Source: Przewalskia tangutica
Taxonomy: Eukaryota > Streptophyta > Magnoliopsida > Solanales > Solanaceae
Reading direction: 5' to 3'
Assembly: GCA_029844215.1 (NCBI GenBank)
Contig: CM056732.1
Location: forward strand, 24,227,501 to 24,291,500
Length of the DNA stretch: 64,000 bases
A model generated the notes under the pieces. That model was not told the DNA's origin. It made no database searches and saw nothing but the letters and a program-made list of their open reading frames with translations. Shown here piece after piece: positions 9,856 through 22,110 of the stretch. The first letter of the stretch is position 1. Every line of letters begins with the position of its first letter. The position numbers and the translations under genes were made by a program.

Positions 9856-10163
9856 TATTACACCCCGAAATCTCAGGACATGTATATAAGAACATACGAA
9901 AGAAAATATGACTTTAAGATTTGAGACTCGTAGAATTTACCGGAATTATGGAAATGTCGGGAAATGAAACATTATGAAAGAATGGGAGGGTGACATGTGT
10001 CACCTCCCCACACTTGGGCTTGGACGAAATGGACAAGAAATAGGTCAAGTCTTGAAAGGCCAAGGCTTGACATTGTTGACCAAGTCAATGAGCCCACTTG
10101 ACTTGATATTTAAATGAATTCATCCAAGCCACACAAATGTTTTAATCTAGACCCTTGAATGTA

Positions 10164-10177
10164 GTATATATATATAC
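10164..10177 (+). promoter_or_regulatory. Candidate TATA box of Del LTR
   Basis: A TATATATATATACT run about 310 bp into the LTR, followed by AGTAGTGCAAGACTTG, whose equivalent is kept in the sister LTRs (26829-26860; 18410-18440 reversed). It would leave a very long R-U5 of about 2.7 kb. The call is positional only. Confidence 0.4.
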
Positions 10178-10893
10178 TAGTAGTGCAAGACTTGATCATT
10201 TCAACACTTAGAGAAAAATTGGAAAATTTTGAGTTGCTCTTAGAGAGCTCTCGGCCAAGAGGGAAAAAAGGAGAGAATTTTTTTGCAATCTTGCTTCATA
10301 AATCCCAATATTCTAACCCAAGATCCCTAAAGGTATTCCAAGGTTATCTCAATAGGAAGATCCCGGAAAAACTACGTTTTCACGTTAGTCGCAAGATGAA
10401 AACCTAAGTTGTTTTCATAAGTTTTGTTTGGAAATTGAAGGGAAGTTGTTTATGAACTTCTAAGGGCTTCAAATAGTGGATTGAAGCGTGAAGGAAAGGA
10501 GCTAAGTTGCTAAGGAGCGACTTTGAATCTTGGAGTTATATTTGGGCATATCAAGGTAAATCTTCATCTTACCTTTGTAATTAAAGACTACATGTTGTAG
10601 TAGATTGGTAATTGATCATGTGAATTACATTATGAAGATTGATAAGTGTTATGGAATATTTGGAATCAAAATCCGAAACTAGCATGATTAGTCTTTAAGA
10701 TTGTAATTCAATTTAGTTATTAGTTTAGTCGTCACATGTTATATAAAGAGGAGATTATAGTTGTTAAAGTTGGTTGCGACTATATAACATGTGAGAACGA
10801 CAATATGGATTGAAAAAGAATTGGAAAAGACTTGCATTGTTGCTCATATTAGCCGAGAATGACATTGACTATTGGACTATTTTGTATAAATTG

Positions 10894-10934
10894 TGGGGCA
10901 GAATTTTACACGTATTGTAAGACGTGTAATCCCC
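10894..10934 (+). other. Conserved LTR hairpin TTACACG...CGTGTAA flanked by GGGG/CCCC
   Basis: The 7-bp inverted repeat TTACACG/CGTGTAA with a ~10-nt loop is flanked by GGGG and CCCC. Copies in other LTRs are at 17662-17701 and 24184-24223 (reverse), 27557-27596, 30062-30101, 46397-46436 and 53008-53048. It is followed by a strongly kept stretch of about 110 bp (ending GCTGCCCGATTTTCCGTAG). Function unknown. Confidence 0.65.
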
Positions 10935-11386
10935 TTTGAATTGCTGAATTGTTGAGCCTTAAATGTGGCATTTGGTTATTGATTTTCGGGCCTTGAAAAA
11001 GGTGGAAAAGTACGTAGAAACAAAGGAAGTGCTGCCCGATTTTCCGTAGAATTAAGAGTCCTTATACTTAGAAATATTCTACGTTGAAAGCTAGTAGTTG
11101 ATGAACGTATTATGGTCATTATAGGTTGACATTATACATGCGGCGTATTCAACTTGGCAAGTGGTTTAAGTCGAAGAGTTATGTGGAACTTTCCCTATCT
11201 TCTAGAGCATGAGTTTTATAAATGTATAGTACGGTGGACGTACATGGTTAAAAATGAATTCGGTTTCATTTTGGTATCCTTGCCTTGTTTTCGAAAAGGA
11301 TATGTGACTTGATGTTACATGGAAAGATTTCTTGACTTGAAAAGTGTAGAATACTGGAGTTGGAAAGTATTGATTTCTTGAACTAT

Positions 11387-11452
11387 TCTAAAGTTAAGAA
11401 ACTTGATTTCTAAAGTTAAGAAACTTGATTTCTAAAGATAAGAGACTTGAAG
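11387..11452 (+). repeat. 22-bp imperfect tandem repeat, three units
   Basis: The unit TTCTAAAGTTAAGAAACTTGAT occurs at 11387, 11409 and 11431, with the last unit diverged. The LTRs of element B carry only two units (30652 and 46984 regions), so copy number varies within the family. Confidence 0.7.
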
Positions 11453-12883
11453 TATTCTGAAAGTTATGTAACTTGATTTGAAAGCATATGATACTTTGTT
11501 TTTGAAAGTATAAGTCTCTTGGTTATAAAAAGAATGAATTTGTCTAAAACATAAAGAGTTGTAACAGCTTTATGAGAAGTTAGTTATAACGACTTTATGG
11601 AAGGTTAAGAGAGTGGTCTATTTGATTTATAGGCACGAGTTGCCTAGGTTGTGAAAGTAGAAGTTACTGGTTTTAAAGCATTGAAATGAATGTCTAAAGG
11701 TGTAGTAGCTTGATTTGAAAAATAGACATGCCTTGATACTACGAGTGTTAGTATCTTGGGGTTTTTATATAAAAAGGGTTCTTTTTAAAGGAACGGAAGT
11801 ACGTAGTACTTTGGGTTACATTCCCGGATCTTTCATGACATGTTAGTGCCTTAAGTTTAAATAAAATGAGAGTGCATGATTAATTAAGTCTAATAAGAAG
11901 TTAGGGAACTTCTTAACTTGCTTATGATATTTATGATAAGCCGGTGGTGCTTATGTTATGTAAGATAGCCGGTGGTGCTAGTGTTATGTTATTCTTGCGG
12001 GGTAAACCCCCGGGTTACTACTTATTCCGTGGATTTTCTCTCCACGATGCGGTTATTTACATATACTCATTGTAGGTCCATGTGACCTATGCGGGTTCAA
12101 TTCCTATGCGGGTTAAATTCCCATGACTATTCCGTGGGCTAGCTCTCCATGATGCGGGTATTTACATATACTCATTGCGGGTCCACGTGACCTATGCGGG
12201 TTCGATTCCTATGCGGGTTAAATTTCCTTGAATAGGATTGCAAATGGTATTACGGGCAGGTAGCCCTGTAAAGATCATAACCTTCCTACTTTTAAACGAC
12301 AAAAGATACTCTCATTAGTATCATTATTAGTAAGGCACAATGTACTGTTATTTTGATCATCATACATGTCTCCAGCTTTATTTTAGACTATATGATTTCA
12401 TTTCAGTACTTTCAGTTTTACATACTTGGTATATAGTTTGTACTGACCCCCTTCCTCGGGGGCTGCGTTCATGCCGCAGGTAGAGTTATACAGGTTGCTG
12501 ATCCCCACTCTTAGGATCACTGTTCAGCTGTTGAGAAGCTCCATTACTCCGGAGGTTTATCTTTGGTTCAGATCCCTGGTATTGTCGGTTGTTGTACACT
12601 CAGGGGTATGGCGGGGCCCTGTCCTGTCACAGTTGTTATGTCAAAATTCTTAGAGGTCTGTAGTCATGTATGTGGGTCGGTTTGTAAAGAAAAAAGATGT
12701 AACTGCTTTTGACTATTTATGCACATCTATAACCAGGAAGGCAGCCTTATCGGCTAGCCTGTTGTTTACTTCTTACTGATTTAGTTGTGTGTTTTATGTA
12801 TGTTCCACTGACTTTCTCTGATGGTTACCTGTAAGGTTGCCCAGGTAGGGCACCAGTCGCGGGCCCGGGGTCGGGTCGTGACA

Positions 12884-15568
12884 AAAGTAGTATCAGAGCA
12901 GTTAGTCCTCGGAAAGTGTCTCTGCATCGTGTCAGTAGAGTTCGTTATCGGTGTGTTGTGCACCACATCTATAACCGTGAGGCTGCAGGATATTTAGGAT
13001 TAGTTTCATTCTTCTCACTCGAGATCGTGCGATAGAGGCATGTTGTTAGGCCGCCTCCCTAACGAGTTATGTTGATTGCAGCTACGAGAAATGCAGCAGT
13101 GACCCAGGAATGATTATGGGGATTGCGTATCCAGGTTGGTAATAATTGTTGTGTAGTTGGTATAATGACGTACAACTATACAAATTTATGTATGAGGGTC
13201 AGATGCGTGTTGCCTTGAATGATTTTGGATTACCAAGAATTGGTAAGGACTAATTAGATCCCGGGAAGGTATGAAACAGTTTAATGAATTCTCATCCAGG
13301 TTTACGTACTAATTTGAGATAATTAGGAAATGATGAGCCGTCTAAAAGGGTAATGAGCCCTTAAGAAGTCATGCTAAGGGACATAATGGAAGACTATGCT
13401 GATAGATTAAGCTACGTGGTATGCTTAAGATAATTGTATGGATGAGATCCGTATGAAGTAAGTATGGGTGTTGTGATCAAGACAACACGATTGTTGGTTT
13501 ATAAGAAGCTATCTTACCATATGCGAGGAAGGATAATATAGGCTTGGGGCATGGAAATTGTGAGCCTAAGGATATTAATAACCGCCGAGACCTTGGGTAT
13601 ATAAAGCCTTCTCGGGTGGTAAAAATTTAAGTCAGACCAAGGACAAGAGTTAAGTGCGACACCGAATCGGTTTATGGACCTATTACGGGTTGACCCATAG
13701 CCTGTAGTAAAACGGTGTCAGTTAAGGGTTGTCCCGCTATGTGACAGGGTCACGAGGGTGCAAGGCCCAAGTCTAGTTAATCGTTACGGGTTCGTGGACG
13801 TGTTCCACCGGAACCGGATCGTGAGAGCCGGAGTTGGCCTAAAATGTCGGATGTAGTAACTTCGAGGATTTGAAAGACAGAAGCAGTGATAGAAATTATG
13901 TACATATAACTAGAATAAGTTTGAAAGTACGAAAAAAGTGCGACCAGTAAGAAAGGGAGCAAACAAATGTAGAGGAATAGAGCCTGAATCCATAAAGAAC
14001 CTTTAGGGGTAGCTACACCCGTGAGTGTTTGGGTGGTAGTTGAGCGGGTATATAAGAATTGCCCGGTGATGATATACAATTGGCAGACCCTAGCAGACTT
14101 GATTTTAGTAAGTCTATGTTACTTGTTCAGTTGAAGTAAATAAATTGATGTTGGAGGTATGTAGTATTTGAATTTGAAAGCTAAGAGACGGAGATAAGAA
14201 CGTACGATCATTGAAGTATTTTATGTTAAGCGCCCTTGGAGGTGCTTGGAGTTGTTTAGTGTGGCGGACAGGGCCACGACTTTCCGAAGGATTTCAGGAA
14301 AATGCGCAAAGCAAGAATAAGATAAGTACGAGTGCTGCCTATGAAAAACAGAAGACATCATTAGTAGGTTTTGAGAATCTACAAGATTTTTTAAGGCGGT
14401 GCTTGATGACAAGAATTATAGAGGAAACCGCAACAAGACCCGGTGAATAGGGTTGTAACTTCAAGGAAAGATTATGAAAGGGAGATAAGCTCTCTCCCCC
14501 ACGTAACAGGATAGTTGTACGTATTATTGAGGGTTATGCGTACCTTTTTTTAAGCCATAGATATGGGACTGGTAAAGTCCCCAGCTTCGTTATGCAATAG
14601 GTTACAATTTTAAATAACCTTGGAAAAAGGTATTGGGTTGGGGTAATTGAGAACGACACTAGGAAATGGTTGAAGAAGTGCGTAAGGATAATAAATGCAG
14701 GTAGTACGCATGAATGAAATTGTATGATCAATAATCAAGATAGAAATATTTTGTTTTGCTAATAATGAGCATAAGGAAGGGTTATGACTAGAATGATAAA
14801 AGAGAATGCAACTAGGGTTATGTAAGTTGCACGAGTTATGATTTCCCCAGACTAGTGTAAAGACCATTAGTGACTGATGGGTAGTAAGAACACCTCGATG
14901 AAAGGTGGCAAAAGCTATACTGACGAGAAGGATAGTAGGAAAAATACGATGAGGTAAGAGACCCCAGGGCAACTTGAAATGAAAAATAAAGGTAAGACGA
15001 GTAGACACTCGAACGGTAAGAAATCTTGGCAAGCCATTGGATTGTGTAATACCATGAATTGAGGTTGAACACCTGACTATAAACTCTATGAGCTGGGAGA
15101 GAAAAATAGGATTCCTACTTGACGAGATCAAGGAAATCTCCCCCTAAACTGTGATTGGCAGGAAGTCTTAGCCATGAGACAAGCAAAGGAATCAAATCTA
15201 AGTATAGTGACCAAGTTTGGTTGCAACATAGAAATGGAAATAGGAATCATAATTGAGATTATATCCCTGAATATTTCGAAAGTATGATACAGACTTCCAG
15301 TTATTGAAAGATAAGCTGACTACGACTACAGTTCTAACCCCTCCTGAGGCCTGAGGGACTAGAGGGTTAGGTTATTATGGTAACACTTTGGTGTTTGGCT
15401 GGGTTGTGTGCGGATGCAACACGATAAGGTAACAACCTATATTTCCCGGCAGCTACGGGAGCATGCTGGTGGAGCTCGAATTCGAGAGGTTGCCAAGTCT
15501 TTCCTCGTTGAGGGGGAAAAGAGGCGACAATATAAGGATCCAGTTCTAGGGCGAATTTGAGGTACGAC
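12884..15568 (+). pseudogene. Internal region of element A, left block: decayed gag-pol
   Basis: A primer binding site at 12888-12899 (TAGTATCAGAGC, one change from the tRNA-iMet site TGGTATCAGAGC) opens the region. No gag frame survives. At 15300-15420 the text matches the RNase H start region seen better in B at 43620, but the following RNase H body is deleted. About 15480-15568 matches the post-RNase H linker. Everything between is collinear with 40982-43700 and 55013-57500 but shows no domain I can name. The block ends at the A' insertion. Confidence 0.65.
12888..12899 (+). other. Primer binding site of element A, tRNA-iMet type
   Basis: TAGTATCAGAGC four bases after the LTR end. The family site is TGGTATCAGAGC, seen intact at 40986-40997. 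Confidence 0.8.
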
Positions 15569-18500
15569 TGTCACGACCCGACCCCGGGCCCGTGACTGGT
15601 GCCTTACCCTGGGCACCCTAGTGATACAACATCAGAGAAAATCAGCGGAAATAAAAACTTACACATGAAACAAGATATACAATGAGAAAAATAGGCTAAC
15701 CAAAACGGTCACCTTTCTGCATATATATAAAAAGATTAAACACGAGCGATTACATCCCTTTTACAAACCCCGCCACAGCGATACTACAGACCTAAGAGTT
15801 TTATAACAACAACGGGGCGGGGCCGCCATACCACAGATGTAAGTACCTGGCGACAGGACTATACGAAAGATAAGCCTCGGAGAAGCGGAGCTTCCAAAAC
15901 TTCTGACCGTGATCCATGAGCGAGGATCAACAATCGGTGTACCTCACTGCGGCATGAACGGCCCGAAGGAGGTCAGTACAACAGGTACCAAGTATGTGAA
16001 ACTGTAAAGTACTGAAATAAAATCATAACATTTTAAAACCAGTTCACAAATACGTACGAACAACCAATTTTTAACCGCACATAGTGCCACAGCATAAACA
16101 AGAGCAAAATAGATATAACGTAACTGGTCTTTTCTAGGCCGCTAATGATCGAAGCAAGGCCAATCGCCCATAGTATCATTATGCGAGCCTAATCCTGGAA
16201 CTCCCGCAGTCCGCATAGACCACCTAGGTCCGCATGAGGTATTCCTCGCATCGGGGGTAGCTAACCCTCGGCATCAACCTGGACTCCCGCAGTCCGCATA
16301 GTCACCTGGACCGCATGAGGTATTCCTCGCATCGGCGTAACACACCCGGAGTGATCATCCTGGAGCTCCCGCAGCTCCGCATAGGTCACATAGACCCGCA
16401 TGAGGTATTCCTCGCATCGGGAGCGGCTAACCCTCGACATAACAAGTCAGGGGGGTAAGTGATATAATAAAAGCATAACTGCTTATCGTTAAACAACATA
16501 AGCACAACAAGAAAACCCCCTTACACAAACGTCACAAGACACTAACACATGTAGCATCATAACATGTTTACTTATCAAACCAACAAGAAAGTATTACAAG
16601 GCTATCACAAGCCAACATAGTCAAGTTACTCACACAAAAGTCACACGATACCCGTAGTATCAAAATAGAGTAACTATCTTTTAAGTAAACCAAAACAATT
16701 TCCATACCTTATTTTTAAACCAATCTTAAGACAAGAGCATGCCTTCCTTTTTAAACCATTTTAAGACAAAACCATGCCTTCCTTTAAAACAAAGACACTT
16801 TTTCCTTTTTAAAGTCAAGTAGCAATATACTTTTTAAACCAAGTGTCTTACTCTTTAAAAACAAGTAACCTATACCTTTAAATCAAGTTACTTCTCCTTT
16901 CCCAAAATCAAGTTGTTTATAAGTCAAGTCTCTTTACTTTCAAAAATCAGTCTCTTAATCTTTAAATCATATCATTTAAGGAAACCAACCTCCAACATTT
17001 AAAATGTCAAGTTATTATTTTAAATCCAATGATAAAACCCTTCTTTTGTTTTCATAAAGTCGTTATAAATAACTTCACATAAAGCTATTATAACACTTTA
17101 CGTTTTAAACCAACCAAGGACAACTATTCTCATTTTCGAAATCAAGATAACTTATTCTTTAAAAGACCACACACCCATTACTCATGAATGAGGTTTTACA
17201 ACTTTTTAACATAATTCAAGTCCTTAATATTTCATAACAAGTCACTTAACTTTGGAATCAAGTCAAGGACACAAAAGGAAAATCAATTCCTTTAAACACA
17301 CGCGGCGTCATCGCACTATATATATTTCACAATAATCATGCTAGAAAGGATAGGAAGAGGTTCACATACCTCGCGACGATTATCGACAATTAGCAAAACG
17401 CTCCAAAGTACTATACTCTTGCTAGCCTTTTTCACCCTTCAAGTAGAATACGCTACTCGTAGTACTTCAACCTATAATGGTCATAAAAGGTCTATTAACC
17501 TCTAGCTCTCTTCGTAAAATATTCTAAGTACAAGGTCACTAAATTCTACGGAAAATCGGGCAGCACTTCCTTTGTTTCTACATACTTTGCCACCTTTTTC
17601 AAGGCCGAATACAATAACCAAATGCCACATTTAAGACTCAAATCAATTCAGCAAATACAAAGGGGATTACACGCCCGACAAGACGTGTAAAATTCCGCCC
17701 CACAAATGATACAAAACAATCCAATTATACAATGTCATACTCGGCTACTAGGTGCAACAACATAAGGTCTTCCAATTCTTTTCTAATCCAAGTTCTTGGG
17801 TCAAACATGTTATATAGTCATAAACAATTTCAACAACTATAATTCCCTCTTTATATAACATGTGACAACTAAACTAGTAACCAAATTGAATTACAATCTT
17901 TAAGGGCTAACATACTAGTTTTCGGGTTAGGGCTCCAATATCCATAACACTAATCAACTTCATAATATAAACACCTCATGCTTGCTAATATCCAAAGCTA
18001 CAACAAGTAGTAATCTTAATTACTAAAACGACAAGAATTATACCTTTACAAGCCCTTAAAATTTCCAAGATTCAAAGTCGCTCCTTAGCAATTCTTAGCT
18101 TCTTTCCTTAATTTCCAATCCGCTCCAAGCACTCCTTAGAAGCCTATGAAGAACCCATCTTCAAGTTCCAACTTCAAAGTTGAAGAACTCCTTAAGTTTC
18201 CGCCTTGCGACTAATACGAAAACGCCACTTTTCCGGAATCTTTCTATTGAGATAACCTTACAACACTCTTAGGAACCTAGGGTTTAAGTCTTGTGAATAT
18301 TGGGCAACAATTGAAAAATTTTGTGTGAGGAATTTGCCCAACCCGTGAACTTTCCTAATGAAGAACAAGAAAGGTGAAAATAATTCTAAGTGTTGGAAGA
18401 GCTTGTCTTGCACTAGTGGGTATATATAAAACAATGGAGGGTCAAGATTATAACAAATGTGTGGCTAGGATGCATGGTACTTAAATATCTAGCTATGTGG

Positions 18501-18910
18501 TCCCATTGACTAATCAAATATGTCAAGCTTGAAGACTTCATCCACACTGGTCAAATGGCCATCCTCTCCTTGCAATTTTCGTCCAACAACAAGTGGTGGA
18601 GGTGCCACGTGTCGCCCTCCCATTCTTCCATAAAATTCCGTAACCCTCGTGGGTCCCACAAAACGTAAAAATTCCTCGGGTGGGCCCCACATGACCAAAT
18701 CCGTAAAATATAAATTCCATAATTCTTATAAGTTCTTAAAGTCTTAAATACCAAAGTTGAGAATCCAATTCTCAATAATAAACCTCTTTCCTTCACGAAG
18801 TTCGGAAACTTTTCCGTCGAAAAATCACATCTTTCTTCCTTTCCAATATTACTGTCGTATCCTCGTACGTACGTCCTCACATACATACTCTGGAACTACG
18901 GGGTGTAACA
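15569..18910 (-). repeat. 3' LTR of element A'
   Basis: 3342 bp. The polypurine tract (reverse complement of TTCTTCCCCCCTTAG at 18911-18925) abuts it. It carries three tandem GCATGAGGTATTCCTCGCATC-type units at about 16190-16430. The segment 16440-18900 is almost the same as 22960-25420, while 15770-16440 differs from 22300-22960 by many 1-3 bp changes. Confidence 0.93.
16190..16430 (-). repeat. Minisatellite of ~70-80-bp units in A' LTR
   Basis: Three units built on CCGCATGAGGTATTCCTCGC alternating with CCCGCAG-TCCGCATAG segments. The same array is present in garbled form at about 22735-22950. The reverse complement resembles the GATGCGAGGAATACCTCATGCGGG arrays in the plus-strand LTRs. Confidence 0.7.
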
Positions 18911-19229
18911 TTCTTCCCCCCTTAGAAACATTCGTCCCGAATGTTCCTTCTATGTCTCAAAACATACACGCACCGGTATAGTCTTCACTACTATATTTAC
19001 AAAACCACTTATGCCACACCTAGCCATAATATAACACATGCGCAAAACTCCAATCAAAGCCAACGAGGAATCACCCCTACAGTGTAACATCACAATTAAC
19101 TCCCACTCCTGGTCTATAGGTTACTTTCTTCGCACCTTCACTTTCACAAGAATGATCACTTCCATTCTCTTAACACATGTTCGCTTCTTTCCTTACTCTT
19201 CGTACCCTTCTCGTACACCCGAACTCTTC
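18911..19229 (-). other. 3' untranslated tail of A' internal region
   Basis: Holds the polypurine tract and a GGAACATTCGGGACGAATGTTT-like inverted repeat (here at about 18925-18945, reverse strand), which precedes the 3' LTR in A, A', B and C alike. No coding signal. Confidence 0.55.
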
Positions 19230-20014
19230 CTAATATACTTACCACATTTCTGTCATTGCTTCAGTTTCCAAAATCTCGGGGTTACTATCTCCTCATCATT
19301 AACTGGGAACACTCTGGATGGATCTCCGATATTCTTCCGAAACATAGCAACATGGAATACCGGACGTACTGCCTCCTAAATCGGACGACAATGCTAACTT
19401 ATAGGCAACCTGGCCTATTCTACAACGATCTGAAAAGGCCCAAAGTACCTCGGACTAAGTTTCCCCTGCTTTCCAAATCTCGTCACACCGCCAGGGTGGG
19501 ACCTTGAAGACCCACCGCTCACTGAACTCCAAGTGTCGACGCCGATTATCCGCACTACTCGCTGACTCAGTGCTAATAACCTTTTCTGGATAAGCTTCAC
19601 CCTATCCTCATCCTGCTGAATCAAGTATGGACCCACTATCTGAACCTTGCCAACATCGAACCAATCGATCGGCAACCTACACTTCTGCCCATACAAGGCT
19701 TCATAAGGCGACATCCGAATACTGAAATGGTAGCTATTATAATACTCACTCAACAAGAGGCAAATAATCCTTACAGCTACCCCTGAAATCAAAACACCGG
19801 CCCGTAACATATCCTCAAATGTCTAGATAAAACGCGCTGTTTGTCCGTCGGCCCGAGGGTGAATGTAATACTGAGACTCACCTAAATTCCTAACCTCGCC
19901 TGGTAAAACCTCCAGAAACAAAAGAAATAGCCGAAAACTGGGCTCCACTGCCTGCCATAAAAAGTAGGAACCCCGTGCAGCCTTACAACCTTCCTGATAT
20001 ACAACATCTCGCAT
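19230..20014 (-). pseudogene. Integrase C-terminal half of element A', broken
   Basis: Minus-strand remnant of a gypsy integrase: HPRADGQTARFI (normally HPQTDGQ-ERTI), MSPYEALYGQKCRLPIDWF, then the C-terminal SH3-like block GVTRFGKQGKLSPRYFGPFQ and FHVAMFRKNIGDPSRVF, which lies just before a chromodomain in this lineage. The 396-base stretch 19415-19810 is open, with frameshifts on both sides. The Glu of the D,D,E triad (in QAERT) reads A-R here. Nothing is left of the first two catalytic Asp blocks. Confidence 0.82.
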
Positions 20015-20640
20015 AACCCTCCGCCGAGTAAACAGTCCTGACTAAAAGACAAGATGGGCTGACCCCATCGGCCCGACTACTGGTCGAACGCATCCACAAA
20101 CTCGTACGATGGTTACCTAAACTTGGGCCTAACACCTCGTGACCCTATCATCTAGCGGGACCACCTCAACCGACCCGCACATTCCGGGCTGCGGGTTGAC
20201 TCGCGATATGGCCTCAACCCGACCCACTTCGTACTAAACTCTCGTTCCCCGATCCGGAACAATCTTACCAATTCACGTCATGAAAGCTACCACTTCCATC
20301 TCACACTACCCATGGAATTATCCCACAATATATATCACGCATACCAAGTACTTCGACAAAGACCAACCGTAAAATCATCCACTCCAGACGGCCTTGCATC
20401 CAAGGTCCCAACTGTTATAAATTCTAAGGCTCACCATTTTCTCGTCCCCCGACTTACCCTTTTCAACTACCCCTGTTTTCTAATCCGCGCCTAACACAAT
20501 GCTATCCGTACATAGCACTCCACATGTATCTACTATAACGACCTAAACAAGTCTCTTAATTTGAAGATATCTCTGTAACTCGCCTCACTTTCCTTTGTCG
20601 CTCTAATCAAATCCTGCTCACGGGCGATAACTCTGAAGGT
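20015..20640 (-). other. Noncoding block shared by Del elements
   Basis: The stretch with GGCCTAACACCTCGTGACCC and CGACCCGCACATT is homologous to 35270-35480 in element C. In reverse it matches parts of 13620-13830, 41740-41950 and 55780-55980 in the plus-strand elements. It sits after gag in each and I see no frame. Confidence 0.55.
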
Positions 20641-21640
20641 AATGAACCACCATCGATCCGAAGTCGAGTCGTAACATCCGTGCCACCTGCAGTCGGACAA
20701 TTTCGCAAAAATGGCCTGCCGCAAGCATAACAAGCTATCAGTAGTACGACACTCCCATAACACCTACCACAACGGCCATACCGAGGGGTGGGGTGGCCTC
20801 TCAGCTAACACCCTTCCTCTCCGAACCATGAATCCGCAATCGACTGGTAGGCTAATTCATCCCACCGTATCCTCCTACTAGGACATTCTCTCATCATACG
20901 GCGGCACGGTAAAACAAGCATTAGTAAAAAAGACATTTCGGGATGGCGTCTACCACATGCGAATCGAGGAAAACTGAATCTGGCTGGTTAGAACCTATGT
21001 AAATCTGTGAACCAGAAACCCTGGATCTCTGACCAACTCCTTCATACCCCGAACGTCCTGAAGCCTGTGGAGGACCACTCTGTACTGGCGGAGGCGCATA
21101 ACCAGTCTGCTGAGAAGTTCTGCCTCGAAAGTTACCAAGGACCTGCATTGCGGCCTCTTCTCGCGATCTTGGTTAATCCGTTGATCTCTACGTTCCTCAG
21201 TCTGCTGCGCATAAGCCTGTACGCGGGCAACGTCCATGCCTGACTGAAGAGTTACTCTTGTACCTCCCTTCACTAGATAATCGTCAAGTCCTGTGACATA
21301 TCAGTGCACACCATCCTCCATGTCTGCCACTAAAGCGGGGACATAACGAGCCAACGAGTCAAACTCGATACTGTATTCCCGAACCGTCCGCCCGTTCTGC
21401 CTCAACATCATAATCTAACTGCCCGAGCTCTCCTCATCTGCGAGGGCAAGAAGCGTGTAGGAAATCCTCTAAGGTCTTGATCACTTTCATGATCCGCAGA
21501 ATCGTCGAATAAACTCACGAGGATCTTCTCGGTTCTCAATCCATGGAACTCGGGTGGTGCTGACTCGAAGTCCCGAATTCTCAACTATCGGAGCTAGGGT
21601 GAACTACTGGTACTACCAGAACCTCTGACTCTCGTCCGTC
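20641..21640 (-). pseudogene. gag of element A', broken
   Basis: Minus-strand gag relic aligned by eye to the gag of C (36803-35796). ALARYVPAL-like text and VQAYAQQTEERRDQRINQDR are followed by YAPPPVQSGPPQASGRSGYE and a mutated zinc knuckle (CLRQAIFAKLSDC in one frame). It is split over several frames with many stops. It would have encoded the nucleocapsid that packages element RNA. Confidence 0.72.
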
Positions 21641-22110
21641 CTCATTCCCAGCCACCAGACTAGCTAATCGGGCCATCTCTCTTAACTCATATCTCGGCTC
21701 GGTCGTGGCGGAGACTCGGTATCGTGGTCTCGGTAGCTCCGCCATCGCTCTAAACTCTCCTGGGCTAGCAGCGTCGCAGAACTCCCCGAATGAAGCACTG
21801 TCTCAGGTAAAGACCGGGCCTGTGCCCTCGTAACTCTCTGTATTCTACTCGCAGCTCCTCTGTTTGCCGCCTTCGGGCTCTGGTTGCCTTGCGTAGAGGC
21901 ATTACTAGCACATACGAATACGCCAGAGGGAGTCCAACTTATAACACAACTCTAAGGCACGATCTCAGAGTGAGAAGAATGGAAACCAATCCTAAATATC
22001 CTGCAGCCTCCTGATTATAGGTGTGGTGCACAACACGCCGATAATCAAGACTCTACTAGATACGGTCTGTAGACACTTTCCGAGGATTAACTGCTTTCTT
22101 ATACCACTTT
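21641..22110 (-). other. gag leader and degenerate primer site of A'
   Basis: No clear frame. 21960-22090 (TGATTATAGGTGTGGTGCACAA and flanks) is the conserved leader after the primer site, also at 12950, 37110, 41050 and 55090. The primer site at 22093-22106 reads GCTTTCTTATACCA against the expected GCTCTGATACCA, so it carries an insertion or miscall. Confidence 0.6.

Larger units (their letters stand above)
9856..12883 (+). repeat. 5' LTR of Del element A
   Basis: 3028 bp, from TATTACACCCCG to GGTCGTGACA. It contains a TATA-like (TA)6 run at 10164-10177, a conserved hairpin at 10894-10934, a 22-bp three-copy repeat at 11387-11452 and a GATGCGGG-type repeat region at about 11990-12240. The LTR is 3-kb class, as in Del/Tekay chromoviruses. 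Confidence 0.88.

Noticed and set aside
12888..12899. Possible tRNA gene pieces at primer sites (also 2229, 40986, 55017)
   Set aside because: Only 12-18 bases matching tRNA 3' ends next to LTRs; these are primer binding sites, not tRNA genes.
14610..15131. 173-codon minus-strand frame in element A
   Set aside because: Antisense to collinear, decayed gypsy internal sequence; composition is low-complexity Leu/Ser/Ile and no motif is seen.
12884..15568. Novel gene cluster between the LTRs of Del elements
   Set aside because: The same unreadable sequence is collinear in A, B and D at matching distances from primer site and integrase, so it is decayed gag-pol.
18551..18886. 111-codon minus-strand frame, repeated at 25071-25406
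   Set aside because: It lies wholly within the two LTR copies of A', has no domain, and is duplicated only because the LTR is.
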